Source: OLB7 sp966250335 (lineage in GTDB: Bacteria > Bacteroidota > Ignavibacteria > OLB7). Taken from it: a DNA stretch of 49,534 nt. The notes below the pieces were generated by a model, which saw only the letters and a program-made list of their open reading frames with translations, made no database searches and had not been told where the DNA came from. The translations under genes and the position numbers were made by a program. The stretch covers positions 1 through 49,534 of the forward strand of contig CBINGZ010000044.1 of NCBI GenBank assembly GCA_966250335.1, in the 5' to 3' direction. This document shows, piece after piece, positions 9,701-18,487 of the stretch (positions are counted from its first letter, which is position 1; every line of letters starts with the position of its first letter).

Positions 9701-10262
9701 ACATATCGACGTCGCCGTCGCGGTCGTAGTCGAGGAAGGAGGCCTGGGTGCTGTGGCAGCAGAGGTCGAGACCGAAGCGGGCGGCGGCCTCGGTGAAGAC
9801 CCCGTGCCCGTCGTTGAGGAAGAGGGTGTTGGGGGCGTCGTGCTTGCTGACGTAGATGTCGAGGTCGCGATCGCCGTCGATGTCGATCATCGCAACGCCG
9901 TATCGCACTCCGATCGAGTCGTCGACTCCGGCGCGTTCCGATACATCCTCGAAGCGGAATCCTCCCCTGTTCAGATAGAGTCTGTTCGGCGAACCGGAGC
10001 GGGTGCCGGAGAAATAGAGGTCGGGGAGCCGGTCGCCGTTCACGTCGCCGGCGGCGACACCTCCGCCGTTGTAGGCGTAGATGAACTCGTTGACGTTGAA
10101 GGTGTCATCCTCGATCACCATGTTCCTGAACATGACGCCGCTCTGCTCCGGCTCCACGAAGGTGAAGAGGGGCAGCGGGGCCTCCGGCTCCTGGGCGAAC
10201 AGGGAGATCGGGAGGGGGAGAAGCAGAAAAAGGCTCAGACGGAAACAGAGACGTACGATCAT
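6780..10262 (-). CDS. Secreted FG-GAP/VCBS repeat protein with ASPIC/UnbV domain
   Basis: The product is 1160 aa with a signal peptide (residues 1-23, ending SLFAQ). Many FG-GAP/VCBS blades carry calcium-loop motifs (GDVNGDRLPDLYF, DIDGDRDLDIYV, DYDRDGDVDMYL, DLNGDGWPDIYV). Residues ~487-564 form an ASPIC/UnbV domain (SGGAGARVTVVGG, GYLSAMHGPLHFGLG, SVLISWPDGS). A second set of blades follows to the C-terminus. The architecture and size match the CRTAC1-like VCBS proteins of Bacteroidota, which are predicted extracellular beta-propellers. No clear T9SS domain is seen at the end (RGRTLVRTVDR). The start has only a weak Shine-Dalgarno. It is divergent from the TPR gene at 10448. The biological role is not known. 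Confidence 0.9.
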   Translation of the reverse strand: MIVRLCFRLSLFLLLPLPISLFAQEPEAPLPLFTFVEPEQSGVMFRNMVIEDDTFNVNEFIYAYNGGGVAAGDVNGDRLPDLYFSGTRSGSPNRLYLNRGGFRFEDVSERAGVDDSIGVRYGVAMIDIDGDRDLDIYVSKHDAPNTLFLNDGHGVFTEAAARFGLDLCCHSTQASFLDYDRDGDVDMYLGINGSGKGENFVRDGDPDRLFRNNGDGSFSDVSAQAGISDIGYCLSVSVGDLNGDGWPDIYVANDFEARDILYLNNRDGTFTNAAKSSMKHTSIFSMGSDIADYNNDGALDVITMDMRPEDHWRKMAHMGTSSPYSSKFDSLQLMRNTLQLNRGDGTFMDIGQIAGISETDWSWASLFADFDNDGLKDLLIVNGYKRDVQNLDVIYNLSSRSFRAIDMILKIPSIKLQNYLFRNNGDLTFTRKSDEWGMGELVNSNGAAYVDLDLDGDLDVVMNNIDSVAFIYRCTATEQGLGNFLDVELRGTGRNSGGAGARVTVVGGGRRQVQECSPTRGYLSAMHGPLHFGLGREARVDSVLISWPDGSTQTLLSVEANRTLVVKQEEAVGGDRERSGPRDRRGGTGTMFRETAGAEGIDFRHIENVYDDFLQERLLPNRLSRNGPGIAAGDVDGDGRDDLYLCGAQSSPGGLFLQTPQGGFVRSKADSTLSADSVSEDLGAIFFDVEGDGDQDLYIVTGGNERVVTRTAEPVADSLLYDRLYLNDGRGGFTRAVGALPALPVSGSCAAASDYDGDGDLDLFVAGRVTPGRYPIAPGSALLRNDGGRFTDVTASVAPGLLRAGMITSALWTDFDNDADGDLLLVGEWTTPTLFRNDNGSFIDITASTGVDSAFGWWNSVAGGDFDNDGDIDYVLGNLGLNVGVPYHVSTRTPIRLYANDFDENGSLDIVMSYIYRGTEYPLRNRNDVASQMPAMIRRKFTTYTAYAGATLAQIYAKAKLDSAIRLSVTGFASVMMRNMGKGRFELLRLPVMAQVTPIFGMMPEDFNDDGNLDLLAVGNFHGPDADLVRYDAGYGTLLFGGGDGGFTAPDPFMGGFEVPGDARSLSCIPTGDAMTVVAANNNGRVQTFRKAAAGTTIRIDPRERITHALLTLEDGRVRRTEIYIGEGYLSQRPAAITAGPKVRKVELYRGRTLVRTVDR

Positions 10263-10413
10263 AACGCTGGTCGTTCGGATTATTCTGATGGGGAGATCCG
10301 CGACCCGCGGGGTGTTTCGGGCAGTGGGGGAAGATACGAGAGAAATGCGTTCGGCCCACGGTCGAAACGTCGCCGAACCGGGCGTCGAATCTCACGGCAT
10401 ACGGCCGACCGGT

Positions 10414-10443
10414 TTGCTTCGGAAGCCGGGGTGATTATCTTCG
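10414..10443 (+). promoter_or_regulatory. Candidate Bacteroidota-type promoter, TTG-N19-TATCTTCG
   Basis: TTG at 10414-10416 is followed after exactly 19 nt by TATCTTCG at 10436-10443, one mismatch from the Bacteroidota -7 consensus TAnnTTTG. Transcription would begin at or next to the ATG at 10448, implying a leaderless mRNA. There is no Shine-Dalgarno in front of that ATG, which agrees. Confidence 0.35.
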
Positions 10444-10447
10444 CCTC

Positions 10448-11488
10448 ATGCTGCGTTACGTCTTACCCATCCTTCTACCGTGGATTATCCTCCCCGCTCT
10501 GGCGGAACCGGAAGGGAATCCCGCCGATTCCCTGCTGGCCGTCGGGAACGGATACCGCGACAGACTTCTCTACGACAGCGCGATCGCCAGTTACGGCAGG
10601 GCCGTCGAAGCGGACACGCGCAACGCCGAGGCGTGGTACCAGCTTGCCCTGGCGTATGTCGAAACGGGCAACCAGGAGAAGGCGCTGGAGGCCGCGCTGC
10701 AGGGGAGCCGTCTGGAATCCCCGAGGCTCGACGACTTCAGCGCGTTGACCGCCGCCGCGTACGGCCACATGATGACCATCGCCTTCGACTACGAAAACCT
10801 GAAGAACCGTTCACGGCAGGAGCTCGACAACTACATCGAGTTCTGCAGGACCGCGGAGAACGGCGCGGAACTCTTCCTCGGTATCGGCGTCACATACTGG
10901 AGCATGGGGAATATCGAGCAGGCGACCGCCAGCTTCGAGCGGGCCGTATGGAAGGACCCGGCCGGTCCCGCCGCCCATCTCATGCTGGGACGGATCTACA
11001 ACGTGCAGGGGAGACGTGTTCCGGCGATGATGGCGTTCGGACGCTACCTGATGCTGGAACCGACCTCCGCCGAGGCGCCCAGGGTCAGGCTTCTTCTGGG
11101 GAATCTGCTGCGCGGCCTGACCCTCCCCGCCGATCGACGGCACGGAGGGGACGCCCGGCTCGCCGCGGCGGAGAGGGCCGTCGACGAGGGAGCGGCCGAC
11201 GTCCGCAGGGCGGAGGGCTCGATCGAGGCGTACGTGACCTCCATACGGGAGATGCTGACATCGCTGCCGGCGGCGCCCTCCGAGGGGGGGGGCGAGGAAT
11301 TCGTCATGAGCAACTATCTCCCCTTCTATCTGGAGATCAGGAAGACCGGAAGGACGGAGACATTCGTCAGACTCCTCTTCCGGAACGATCCGGCGGCCGA
11401 TACCTGGATCGCCCGGAACCACCTGGAGGTCGACGCGCTGACGCGATGGTCGAACGATTTCCATCCCCCGGCCGCCCCCTTCAAATAA
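10448..11488 (+). CDS. Secreted/periplasmic TPR protein
   Basis: The product is 346 aa. A signal peptide (MLRYVLPILLPWIILPALA) is followed by TPR motifs at ~27-100 (YDSAIASYGRAVEADTRNAE, AWYQLALAYVETGNQEKALE) and ~135-205 (ELFLGIGVTYWSMGNIEQAT, AAHLMLGRIYNVQGRRVPAM). The C-terminal ~140 residues resemble nothing I know (YLPFYLEIRKTGRTETFVRL). It is probably a periplasmic or surface scaffold for protein interactions. It is divergently oriented from the FG-GAP protein, with 185 bp between them. There is no sorting domain and no lipobox. Confidence 0.82.
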   Translation: MLRYVLPILLPWIILPALAEPEGNPADSLLAVGNGYRDRLLYDSAIASYGRAVEADTRNAEAWYQLALAYVETGNQEKALEAALQGSRLESPRLDDFSALTAAAYGHMMTIAFDYENLKNRSRQELDNYIEFCRTAENGAELFLGIGVTYWSMGNIEQATASFERAVWKDPAGPAAHLMLGRIYNVQGRRVPAMMAFGRYLMLEPTSAEAPRVRLLLGNLLRGLTLPADRRHGGDARLAAAERAVDEGAADVRRAEGSIEAYVTSIREMLTSLPAAPSEGGGEEFVMSNYLPFYLEIRKTGRTETFVRLLFRNDPAADTWIARNHLEVDALTRWSNDFHPPAAPFK

Positions 11489-11742
11489 TCGGCGGCCCGT
11501 TCATGAAGAATCGTTCATTGTTCCGACAATTATTTTATTTTCGTCCCGGCACGGCTTCAAACCCACCCTTGTGAGGTCCGTGCCGTCGACATCCTCACCC
11601 CTCTCTGCCGGCATCGCCGAGCCCCCCGGCTCGACGCGTCGGTCCCCTGCTTACACTCTTCAATCGGCGTCATACGCTCCTCATCGGACCATCCGTTCGA
11701 TGATGATCGCGGAATGATATTCCTACGGCAACCAGACGTGAT

Positions 11743-13086
11743 ATGAGCTCCCGAACTCACGGCTTCGTCGTGCTATCTCTTTTGCTGCTCCTTCCTGCCG
11801 CCTTCGCGACGGCACAGATCCGCCTGACCGGACATCAGGGTCCCGTCTCGTGGGCTGAGTTCAGCCCGGACGGCACACAGGTTCTGACCGGCAGCTACGA
11901 CGGAACCGCGCGGATCTGGAGTCTCGACGGAACCCCGCTCGACACCCTGATCGGACATACCCAGGCGATCGTCGAGGCCCGCTACAGCGCGGACGGAACG
12001 ATGATCGCCACGGCCGCCGAAGACTCCACGGTCCGGCTCTGGCGCGCTTCCGACGGCGCCCTGCTCCATACGCTGCGCGGACATACGGACAGGGTCCGCT
12101 CGGTCTCGTTCAACCACTCCGCCACGCGCGTCGTCTCCGGCGGCTCGAGCGGCGAGATCATCATCTGGAATACGGCCGACGGGAGCGTCCTGGCGCAGAT
12201 GACCAGTCACAGCCCCAGGCTCTTTACCGTCGCCTTCAGTCTGGATGGAGGATCTGTCGTATCGGCCGGAGTCGACAGCACGGCCAGGATATGGAACGCG
12301 GAGACCGGGGAGCTCCGGCATACGCTCCAGCATACGACACCGGTCAATTCGGCGATGTTCAGCCCGACCGGAGAGAGAGTCGTCACGGCGGGCTTCGACG
12401 GGACCGCGATCATCTGGGATGCGGTCACCGGAGAGGAGATATGGCGGCTCGTGGGACATACGGAGCGGGTGCGGCACGCGGAATTCAATCCGGACGGAAC
12501 GCGCGCGGTCACCGCGAGCTTCGACCGGACGGCCCGCCTGTGGGACGCCGAGACCGGCACGCTGATCAAGACGCTTGAGGGACATGTCGACCGCGTACGC
12601 ACCGCACATTTCAGCCCGGACGGAGGATTGATCGCAACCGCCGGCGAGGATGGAACCGCGGGTATCTGGAACTCCGTCACGGGGGAACCGATCCGGGCGA
12701 TGTACGGCATCAGACTCTTCTCCGCCGTCTTCAACCCCGCGGGGACATCGATCGTGACGGCGAGCTACGATTCGACGGCGACGCTGTGGGATCTGACCGC
12801 CCCCGTTCTGGGAGTCGACCGCCGTGAAGAAGCGGCAGCGCCCGAACTCCACTGCACGGTCGATCCCGGCGCCGACCTGCTCAGGGTCCGCTGCACGGCG
12901 GCCGACGGAGACCCCGTCGAGATCTCCCTGGTCGACCGGCTGGGACGCCGCGTCCGCCGCGCCGACCGGCCCGTCAGCGGTACGGAGACGATCGTGTTCG
13001 ATATCTCCGACCTTCCCTCCGGAGTCTATTTCTGCCGTGCCGCCGGCGCCGGAATCGCCTCTGCGGCGATCTCCGTGATCCGCTGA
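11743..13086 (+). CDS. Secreted WD40 beta-propeller protein with T9SS sorting domain (copy 1)
   Basis: The product is 447 aa. The signal peptide is residues 1-25 (LSLLLLLPAAFATAQ). Residues ~28-360 hold eight WD40 repeats of the form GH-x(3)-V-x-x-x-x-FSPDG-x(6)-S-x-D-x-T-A-R-I-W, enough for one closed propeller. Residues ~366-447 are a T9SS type-A C-terminal domain (VEISLVDRLGRRVRR, DISDLPSGVYFCRA). It should therefore be exported, then carried across the outer membrane by T9SS and released or anchored at the surface. It pairs with the choice-of-anchor-D gene downstream, and the same gene pair is repeated at 16970-21835. The start ATG lacks a Shine-Dalgarno. The ligand is unknown. Confidence 0.9.
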   Translation: MSSRTHGFVVLSLLLLLPAAFATAQIRLTGHQGPVSWAEFSPDGTQVLTGSYDGTARIWSLDGTPLDTLIGHTQAIVEARYSADGTMIATAAEDSTVRLWRASDGALLHTLRGHTDRVRSVSFNHSATRVVSGGSSGEIIIWNTADGSVLAQMTSHSPRLFTVAFSLDGGSVVSAGVDSTARIWNAETGELRHTLQHTTPVNSAMFSPTGERVVTAGFDGTAIIWDAVTGEEIWRLVGHTERVRHAEFNPDGTRAVTASFDRTARLWDAETGTLIKTLEGHVDRVRTAHFSPDGGLIATAGEDGTAGIWNSVTGEPIRAMYGIRLFSAVFNPAGTSIVTASYDSTATLWDLTAPVLGVDRREEAAAPELHCTVDPGADLLRVRCTAADGDPVEISLVDRLGRRVRRADRPVSGTETIVFDISDLPSGVYFCRAAGAGIASAAISVIR

Positions 13087-13443
13087 GGCACGGCCATACG
13101 GCACAGAAAAAATTACCGGTGCGGATTGTGACGCGCCGGTATGTTCATACGTTGTTGTTCCAATGTGGGCGCCCGTACGCGAACCACCACGCGGATCAGG
13201 GCCACCTCATTGCCGAACCAAACCTGTTCGGTCGCATCGTGTTCTCGTCGTGAAACACCCCCACGCCGGAGCTCCGCTTCCGCTCGTCCCGTCGTTTGCA
13301 TCCGCGAACGACACCATTCCGCCCTGCCAGGTCCGTTCGCGTCCGTGAACGGCTCCGGCAGAGGCATAGATCAGTATGACGTACGCAATCGAGGAGTAGA
13401 GAGTACGCACATACATTTTCCATTTCATGTGGGGGTCAGTCAT
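13087..13443. other. Intergenic/leader region between WD40 copy 1 and ASH copy 1
   Basis: This ~357-bp spacer separates the WD40 stop from the ATG of the choice-of-anchor-D gene. An imperfect hairpin (ACCGG-T-GCG with CGC-G-CCGGT, at about 13113-13140) follows the WD40 gene but has no T-run. The frame of the downstream gene is open through the spacer. The encoded residues look unconserved, and the signal peptide begins only at 13444. I see no RNA gene. Confidence 0.5.
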
Positions 13444-16400
13444 ATGAAACGTTTGTCTTACCTACTGCTGGTAACGGCAGTAGCCCTCTTGCTACCTGCG
13501 GGGGCCACGTTCAGCCAGTTCGACTACACATTCAAGGTAGGTACGGGATCATCGATCGACATGTCGGGTGAATCGCAGCTTCACGGCACGTTCGTCGGCG
13601 CAAGCGGATGGAACGGTCAGGGGAACTTCACGATCCCCATCGATCTCCCGTTCACGTTCCAGTTCAACGCCGGCAACTACACGCGCGTGACGGTTGCCAA
13701 CAACGGCGTGATCGGGCTCGGGTTCACCGATGCTCCCACCTACGGCGACGGCACCCTGACGGGGCACTCGATGCCGATCCTGGCGCCCTTCTGGGATTAC
13801 CTGCGCATGGGCTCCCGCTCCGGCGCAAAGACCAGCTACAAGATCTCCGGAACCGCGCCCAGGCGCATCCTCGTCGTCGCCTGGACCAAGGTCCAGTTCG
13901 GCAGCTACGGCAACGGCATCGTCGGTGACGCCACGTTCCAGGTCAGACTGTATGAAGGAACGAACGTCATCGAGTTCTACTACCAGACGATGAACAACGG
14001 AAACATCAACGGCTGGAACAGCGGCCAGAACACGACATCCGCGACCATCGGCATCGCGGGGGGCCCTTCGACCTTCTTCAGCATCACCCCCAGCGGCACG
14101 ACGGCGACGATGAGCAAGACGACGTCGAACGATTATATCGATCTGACGTACAACACGATCTCCGCCAACGTCATGTACACCTTCGCCCCCTGCACCATCC
14201 TGCTCAAGGGGAACACGGCGCAGGGCGGGACGACGGCGATGGGTGAAGGGGATCAGATCCTGGCGGGAAAGAAGGGAGCGCGCTACAGCACGACGAACTA
14301 CACTCCCTTCAACATCACGTTCGACGCAGGCTGCTCCACCGGCAACTATTCCTTCGCCCTCTCGGGACCGGCGGCCTCCGAGTACAAGATGACCCCGGTC
14401 AGCGGTTCGGTCACCCCGGGGGCTGATTTCCCGGTCACCGTCGGCTTCACTCCGACCGCTCTCGGCGTCCGCTCGGCCACGCTGACCGTGACGGGAAACA
14501 ACGGCTACAGACGGGTCCTCTCTCTTGTGGGAGAAGGGATCTACCGCGTCGGCTGGGTCACGAATATCGCACAGGGAGGCACAACGAACCTGACGATCGG
14601 CGACACCCTGATGAACGGCTCGCGCGTGACGAGGCTCTCGTCGGGATCGTTCACGCCGATCGGATTCTCGGTTCCGGCAGTGGCGACGGCTCCGCCGGCG
14701 CCGATCACCTACACGATCAAGGATCCGACCAACCAGTACAAGCTCCGGAACCCGGTCACGAATCAGCTCGTCAACAGCTATACCTTCATGGCCCCGCAGG
14801 GGGGGACGTTCTATCCGCCGATCGTCTTCTCGCCGACCGGCGTCGGATATCAGCAGGCGGAGATCACGATCAACGCCGAGGAGGAGGTCAGAAGCTTCTT
14901 CCTGAAGGCGTATTCGGTCGCACCGGGAGGTGATCTCTATCTGAACGGAGAGAAACTGGGACCGACGAGCCAGATCTTCCAGAAGGATTTCGTCTGCGCG
15001 GGAGAGGATATCCGGTCGTATCCGATCGAGGTACGGAACATCGGCGACGGCAACTTCAACGTCATGAACGTCGTCGTCTACCAGACCGACACGGTCTACG
15101 GCCAGGGAGCGCCGCGCTATCCGCTGCTGCGCGACTCGAAGGGGAATCCGGTGGAGATCCAGGATTACTTCCTTACGGACATGCCCGGCAGGGCTCCGAG
15201 ATCGGGTGAGCAGATCGTCTACCCGCTGACGACGCCGTACCGGACGTGGAAGTCGATCTACATCAACTACGTTCCGCAGACTCCGGACAAGAGGTTCGCC
15301 CGCGCCTACATCTACACCAACGGTGAGAACTTCACCGGGACCGACGTGAACGGCAACACCGTGCTCGGTCTGCTGGTGGTCGATCTCTTCGGCCGGGGGA
15401 TGGGCTCCTTCCCCTCCAACACGATCGGCGGAAGCTCGGTGCCGCAGAACGTGACCTTCAAGCGGACGATGATCGGGGATACCGCCCTGGCCACCGTCAG
15501 CATCTGCAACAGCGGACTCTGCAATCTCAGGATCGACAGGAAGCTCTTCAGAGTATCGGGCGGCGATATTCAGGACTTCCGGATCACCAGCCCGTTCCCG
15601 ACGGCGGGGATCGATCAGGCCGAGGAACGGAACACCTGGGTGATCGCACCCGACAGCTGCGCCACGGTCACCTTCTCCTTCATTCCGAACGGCAAGGGAT
15701 CGCGTCGCGCCACCGTCTACATGCAGACGAACGACTCCGCCGCAGTTCTCCCCGGTCTCACCGAGCGGGGCGTCTACTACTGGGATCTCTACGGCATCGG
15801 CGCAGTCGGCCTTGAGTCGAAGGAGATCACGCTGCCGACGGCTGTGATCGACGGACCGGACGAACTCCATCCGACCGGCACGACCCGTCTCGAGAACTCG
15901 ACACGATTCCATATCGTCATCGACAGTCTCAAGATCGTCGGCCCCGACGCGGGCGAGTTCACGATGGACCCGAACGATCCGTGGCCGGCGACGCCGTTCG
16001 CCGTGAACCCGGGCGAAGTGCTCGATCTGGGAGTGCTCCATACGCCGACGTCGGGGAGCCTCCCCGGCAGGCGGAATGCGCAACTTCTCCTCTTCACATC
16101 GGAAGGCGATACGGTCTTCATCGATCTGCACGGCGAGGCGGGCGCCCGTACGCTGACCGCCGATCCCATGTCGCTCTTCACGAACACCACGCTTCCGCTC
16201 GGCAAGCAGGCCCGGCAGATCGTGATGCTCACGAACAACGGCACGGTCCCCGTCATGCTCGGAACAGCCACGATCTCCGGTCCGAACGCCGGCAACTACC
16301 TGCTGGGCAAGCTCCCCAGACTGAGGATGGCGCCGGGACAGACGGAATACTTCGAGGTGACCTTCCGCCCGATCGACCAGGGAACCTCCACGGCAACGCT

Positions 16401-16791
16401 GACGGTCAACAGCGACGCGACCAGCGGACCTGTCACGATCGCGCTCGGCGGCACCGGAACGGAGATCGAACCGACATCGGGAGACGCGAACGCGACAAGC
16501 GGCGCGGACGAGACGGTCTCGGCTCTCAAGGGAGTGATGCTCTGGCAGACCCGCCCGAACCCCGGACGGGATATCGTGGAGATAGCATATCGTCTTGAGA
16601 GAGATGGAGAGGTGGAGCTTCGTCTGTTCGACGATCGCGGCGTGGAGATCCGGACCCTGGATCACGGCACGCGCACGGCGGGGGATCACGCCGTCACCTT
16701 CCGGGTCGACGGGCTCTCCAGCGGCCTCTATCACTACCGACTGACGGCAAACGGAGTCACGGTCACACGATCGATGACGGTGCTCAGATAG
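13444..16791 (+). CDS. Choice-of-anchor D (ASH/HYDIN-like) surface protein with T9SS sorting domain (copy 1)
   Basis: The product is 1115 aa. I chose the ATG at 13444 because it opens a signal peptide (MKRLSYLLLVTAVALLLPAG) and follows a GGGGG tract; the frame extends further upstream without a signal. Residues ~26-255 form a globular domain ending in FQVRLYEGTNVIEFYYQ. Several ASH/choice-of-anchor-D Ig-like repeats follow (~265-1010: VTVGFTPTALGVRSATLTVT, YFEVTFRPIDQGTSTATLTV, each with GTGTE or GEG turns). Residues ~1035-1115 are a T9SS type-A domain (RPNPGRDIVEIAYRL, DHAVTFRVDGLSSGLYHYRL). It is probably a long fibrous cell-surface or secreted protein. It has the same length as copy 2 at 18488 and is followed by a strong terminator. 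Confidence 0.9.
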   Translation: MKRLSYLLLVTAVALLLPAGATFSQFDYTFKVGTGSSIDMSGESQLHGTFVGASGWNGQGNFTIPIDLPFTFQFNAGNYTRVTVANNGVIGLGFTDAPTYGDGTLTGHSMPILAPFWDYLRMGSRSGAKTSYKISGTAPRRILVVAWTKVQFGSYGNGIVGDATFQVRLYEGTNVIEFYYQTMNNGNINGWNSGQNTTSATIGIAGGPSTFFSITPSGTTATMSKTTSNDYIDLTYNTISANVMYTFAPCTILLKGNTAQGGTTAMGEGDQILAGKKGARYSTTNYTPFNITFDAGCSTGNYSFALSGPAASEYKMTPVSGSVTPGADFPVTVGFTPTALGVRSATLTVTGNNGYRRVLSLVGEGIYRVGWVTNIAQGGTTNLTIGDTLMNGSRVTRLSSGSFTPIGFSVPAVATAPPAPITYTIKDPTNQYKLRNPVTNQLVNSYTFMAPQGGTFYPPIVFSPTGVGYQQAEITINAEEEVRSFFLKAYSVAPGGDLYLNGEKLGPTSQIFQKDFVCAGEDIRSYPIEVRNIGDGNFNVMNVVVYQTDTVYGQGAPRYPLLRDSKGNPVEIQDYFLTDMPGRAPRSGEQIVYPLTTPYRTWKSIYINYVPQTPDKRFARAYIYTNGENFTGTDVNGNTVLGLLVVDLFGRGMGSFPSNTIGGSSVPQNVTFKRTMIGDTALATVSICNSGLCNLRIDRKLFRVSGGDIQDFRITSPFPTAGIDQAEERNTWVIAPDSCATVTFSFIPNGKGSRRATVYMQTNDSAAVLPGLTERGVYYWDLYGIGAVGLESKEITLPTAVIDGPDELHPTGTTRLENSTRFHIVIDSLKIVGPDAGEFTMDPNDPWPATPFAVNPGEVLDLGVLHTPTSGSLPGRRNAQLLLFTSEGDTVFIDLHGEAGARTLTADPMSLFTNTTLPLGKQARQIVMLTNNGTVPVMLGTATISGPNAGNYLLGKLPRLRMAPGQTEYFEVTFRPIDQGTSTATLTVNSDATSGPVTIALGGTGTEIEPTSGDANATSGADETVSALKGVMLWQTRPNPGRDIVEIAYRLERDGEVELRLFDDRGVEIRTLDHGTRTAGDHAVTFRVDGLSSGLYHYRLTANGVTVTRSMTVLR

Positions 16792-16826
16792 GCGCTTCGC
16801 CGCCGTAGACAATCGACGTTATACAG

Positions 16827-16862
16827 GGGACGCTGCCGAACAGGCGGCGTCCCCTTTTTTTG
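16827..16862 (+). terminator. Rho-independent terminator after ASH copy 1
   Basis: GGGGACGCTGCC pairs with GGCGGCGTCCCC across a 5-nt loop, with one G-T wobble, and seven Ts follow directly. It ends the WD40/ASH copy-1 unit. A recognisably related terminator follows copy 2. Confidence 0.9.
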
Positions 16863-16969
16863 TTCGATCGGTTCGCTTCATACCGTGCATCCCGGCACAA
16901 TGGGTTTATCAATCTCTTCAGGGGCCGTATGTTCGCGCCCGTCTTATGCGTACACACGGACAAACCCAC

Positions 16970-18346
16970 ATGAACAAAATCGCTTCGGGATACAGATCCC
17001 TCTCCCTCCTCCTGCTCCTCCTTGCAGCCTCCCCCCTTCGCGCGCAGATCGTCCTGAACGGACACGGCGGCTCGGTCTCCGCCGCCGAATTCAGTCCCGA
17101 CGGGACGATGGTGCTGACGGCAAGCTACGACGGCACGGCAAGGCTCTGGAACGCCGCGACCGGCGACAGCGTGATGATACTGATCGGCCACACCAACGAC
17201 CTGCTCGACGCTCATTTCAGTCCGGACGGTTCCAGGGTCGTCACCGGCAGCATCGATTCCACGGCGAGAATCTGGAACAGCGCGACCGGCGTGATGCTCC
17301 ACAAGCTGGAGGGCCATACGGGCGACGTCAGATCCGCGCTCTTCAGTCCCGACGGCAGGCGCGTGGTGACGACCAGCTTCGACGCCACCGCACGGCTGTG
17401 GGATGTGGAATCGGGGGAGATCCTGAAGGTGATGACCGGTCATCAGTCGAGGATCTTCAACGCGACCTACAGCCCCGACGGATCGCGGATCGCCACGGCG
17501 GCGCAGGACCGCACGGCAAGGATATGGGACGCGACCACCGGCGAACTTCTTCACACCCTTCAGCACGCCGACAACGTCAACAACGCGGCCTTCGATCCCA
17601 CGGGGAAGAGCCTCATCACTTCGGGCTTCGACGGCCTGGCGATCATCTGGGACGTGAACACCGGCGAAAAGATCCGGAGCATGAGCGGCCACACCGACCG
17701 GATACGGTACGTCGAGTTCAGCCCGGACGGATCGCGCGCCGTCTCCGCCAGTTTCGACCAGACGGCACGGATCTGGGATACGCAGACAGGGATGGAACTC
17801 CACACCCTGCCGGGACACTTCGACAGAGTCCGCACCGCGCGCTTCAGCCCCGACGGGGGGAAGATCATCACGGCATCGGAGTTCGGCATCGCGATCCTGT
17901 GGGATACGGAGAGCGGCGAGAACCTCGGCGCGTTCAGCGGCAGCAGATTCTTCACCGCCGCGTTCAACCCCGCCGGCACCCATATCGTGACCGCCAGCTA
18001 CGACAACACGGCGACGATCTGGGACCTCAGGAACGCCACCACCGACGCCCCCCTTTCCCCTACCCCTGTGACGGCAGCCGTGACCTGTACGTTATACTCA
18101 GGATCGCAGGAAATCCGCGTGAAATACGAGGCGCCGAACGGGGGGAGCGTACGACTCTCCCTTGTCGACCGGCTCGGCCGGGAGGTATGGTCCCGTATTG
18201 CGGAAAGCGATCGATCCCAGGGGACACAACGTTTCACGATCGACGCATCGGAGTTTCCGGCCGGGCTCTATTTCTGCAGTCTCGGAACCTTCGGCCCCGA
18301 TTCGGGTTCTAGACGTGTCAGCACCCCTGTGGTTATCGTGCGGTAG
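16970..18346 (+). CDS. Secreted WD40 beta-propeller protein with T9SS sorting domain (copy 2)
   Basis: The product is 458 aa from the ATG at 16970, chosen because it gives a standard signal peptide (MNKIASGYRSLSLLLLLLAA). An in-frame ATG 24 nt upstream is possible. Eight WD40 repeats match copy 1 blade by blade (AEFSPDGTMVLTASYDGTAR, YVEFSPDGSRAVSASFDQTA, AAFNPAGTHIVTASYDNTAT). The C-terminal ~85 residues are a T9SS type-A domain (VRLSLVDRLGREVWS, IDASEFPAGLYFCSL). It is a clear paralogue of the gene at 11743 and again directly precedes a choice-of-anchor-D gene, so the pair appears to have been duplicated together. There is no Shine-Dalgarno. Confidence 0.9.
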   Translation: MNKIASGYRSLSLLLLLLAASPLRAQIVLNGHGGSVSAAEFSPDGTMVLTASYDGTARLWNAATGDSVMILIGHTNDLLDAHFSPDGSRVVTGSIDSTARIWNSATGVMLHKLEGHTGDVRSALFSPDGRRVVTTSFDATARLWDVESGEILKVMTGHQSRIFNATYSPDGSRIATAAQDRTARIWDATTGELLHTLQHADNVNNAAFDPTGKSLITSGFDGLAIIWDVNTGEKIRSMSGHTDRIRYVEFSPDGSRAVSASFDQTARIWDTQTGMELHTLPGHFDRVRTARFSPDGGKIITASEFGIAILWDTESGENLGAFSGSRFFTAAFNPAGTHIVTASYDNTATIWDLRNATTDAPLSPTPVTAAVTCTLYSGSQEIRVKYEAPNGGSVRLSLVDRLGREVWSRIAESDRSQGTQRFTIDASEFPAGLYFCSLGTFGPDSGSRRVSTPVVIVR

Positions 18347-18487
18347 CGAACCTGCGACATCGCCCCTGTCCGGTTCAGACCGGCATACATACCCCGTACA
18401 CACAGTACACAATCTACCGAGCATCCGTTTATCACCCCCCGACGGGATAGCGATGCTGAGATCTATCTAATGGAGAGGTATTATCGT

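Noticed and set aside
6771..10748. A ~1325-codon plus-strand frame opposite the FG-GAP protein gene
   Set aside because: The minus-strand product has a signal peptide, calcium-loop blades and an ASPIC/UnbV domain. The plus-strand translation is repetitive Asp/Val/Arg-rich sequence with no family resemblance.
11517..11543. Bacteroidota promoter (TTG and TATTTTCG) upstream of WD40 copy 1
   Set aside because: The spacing between the two elements is 15 nt instead of 19-21, and the -7 element has a mismatch.
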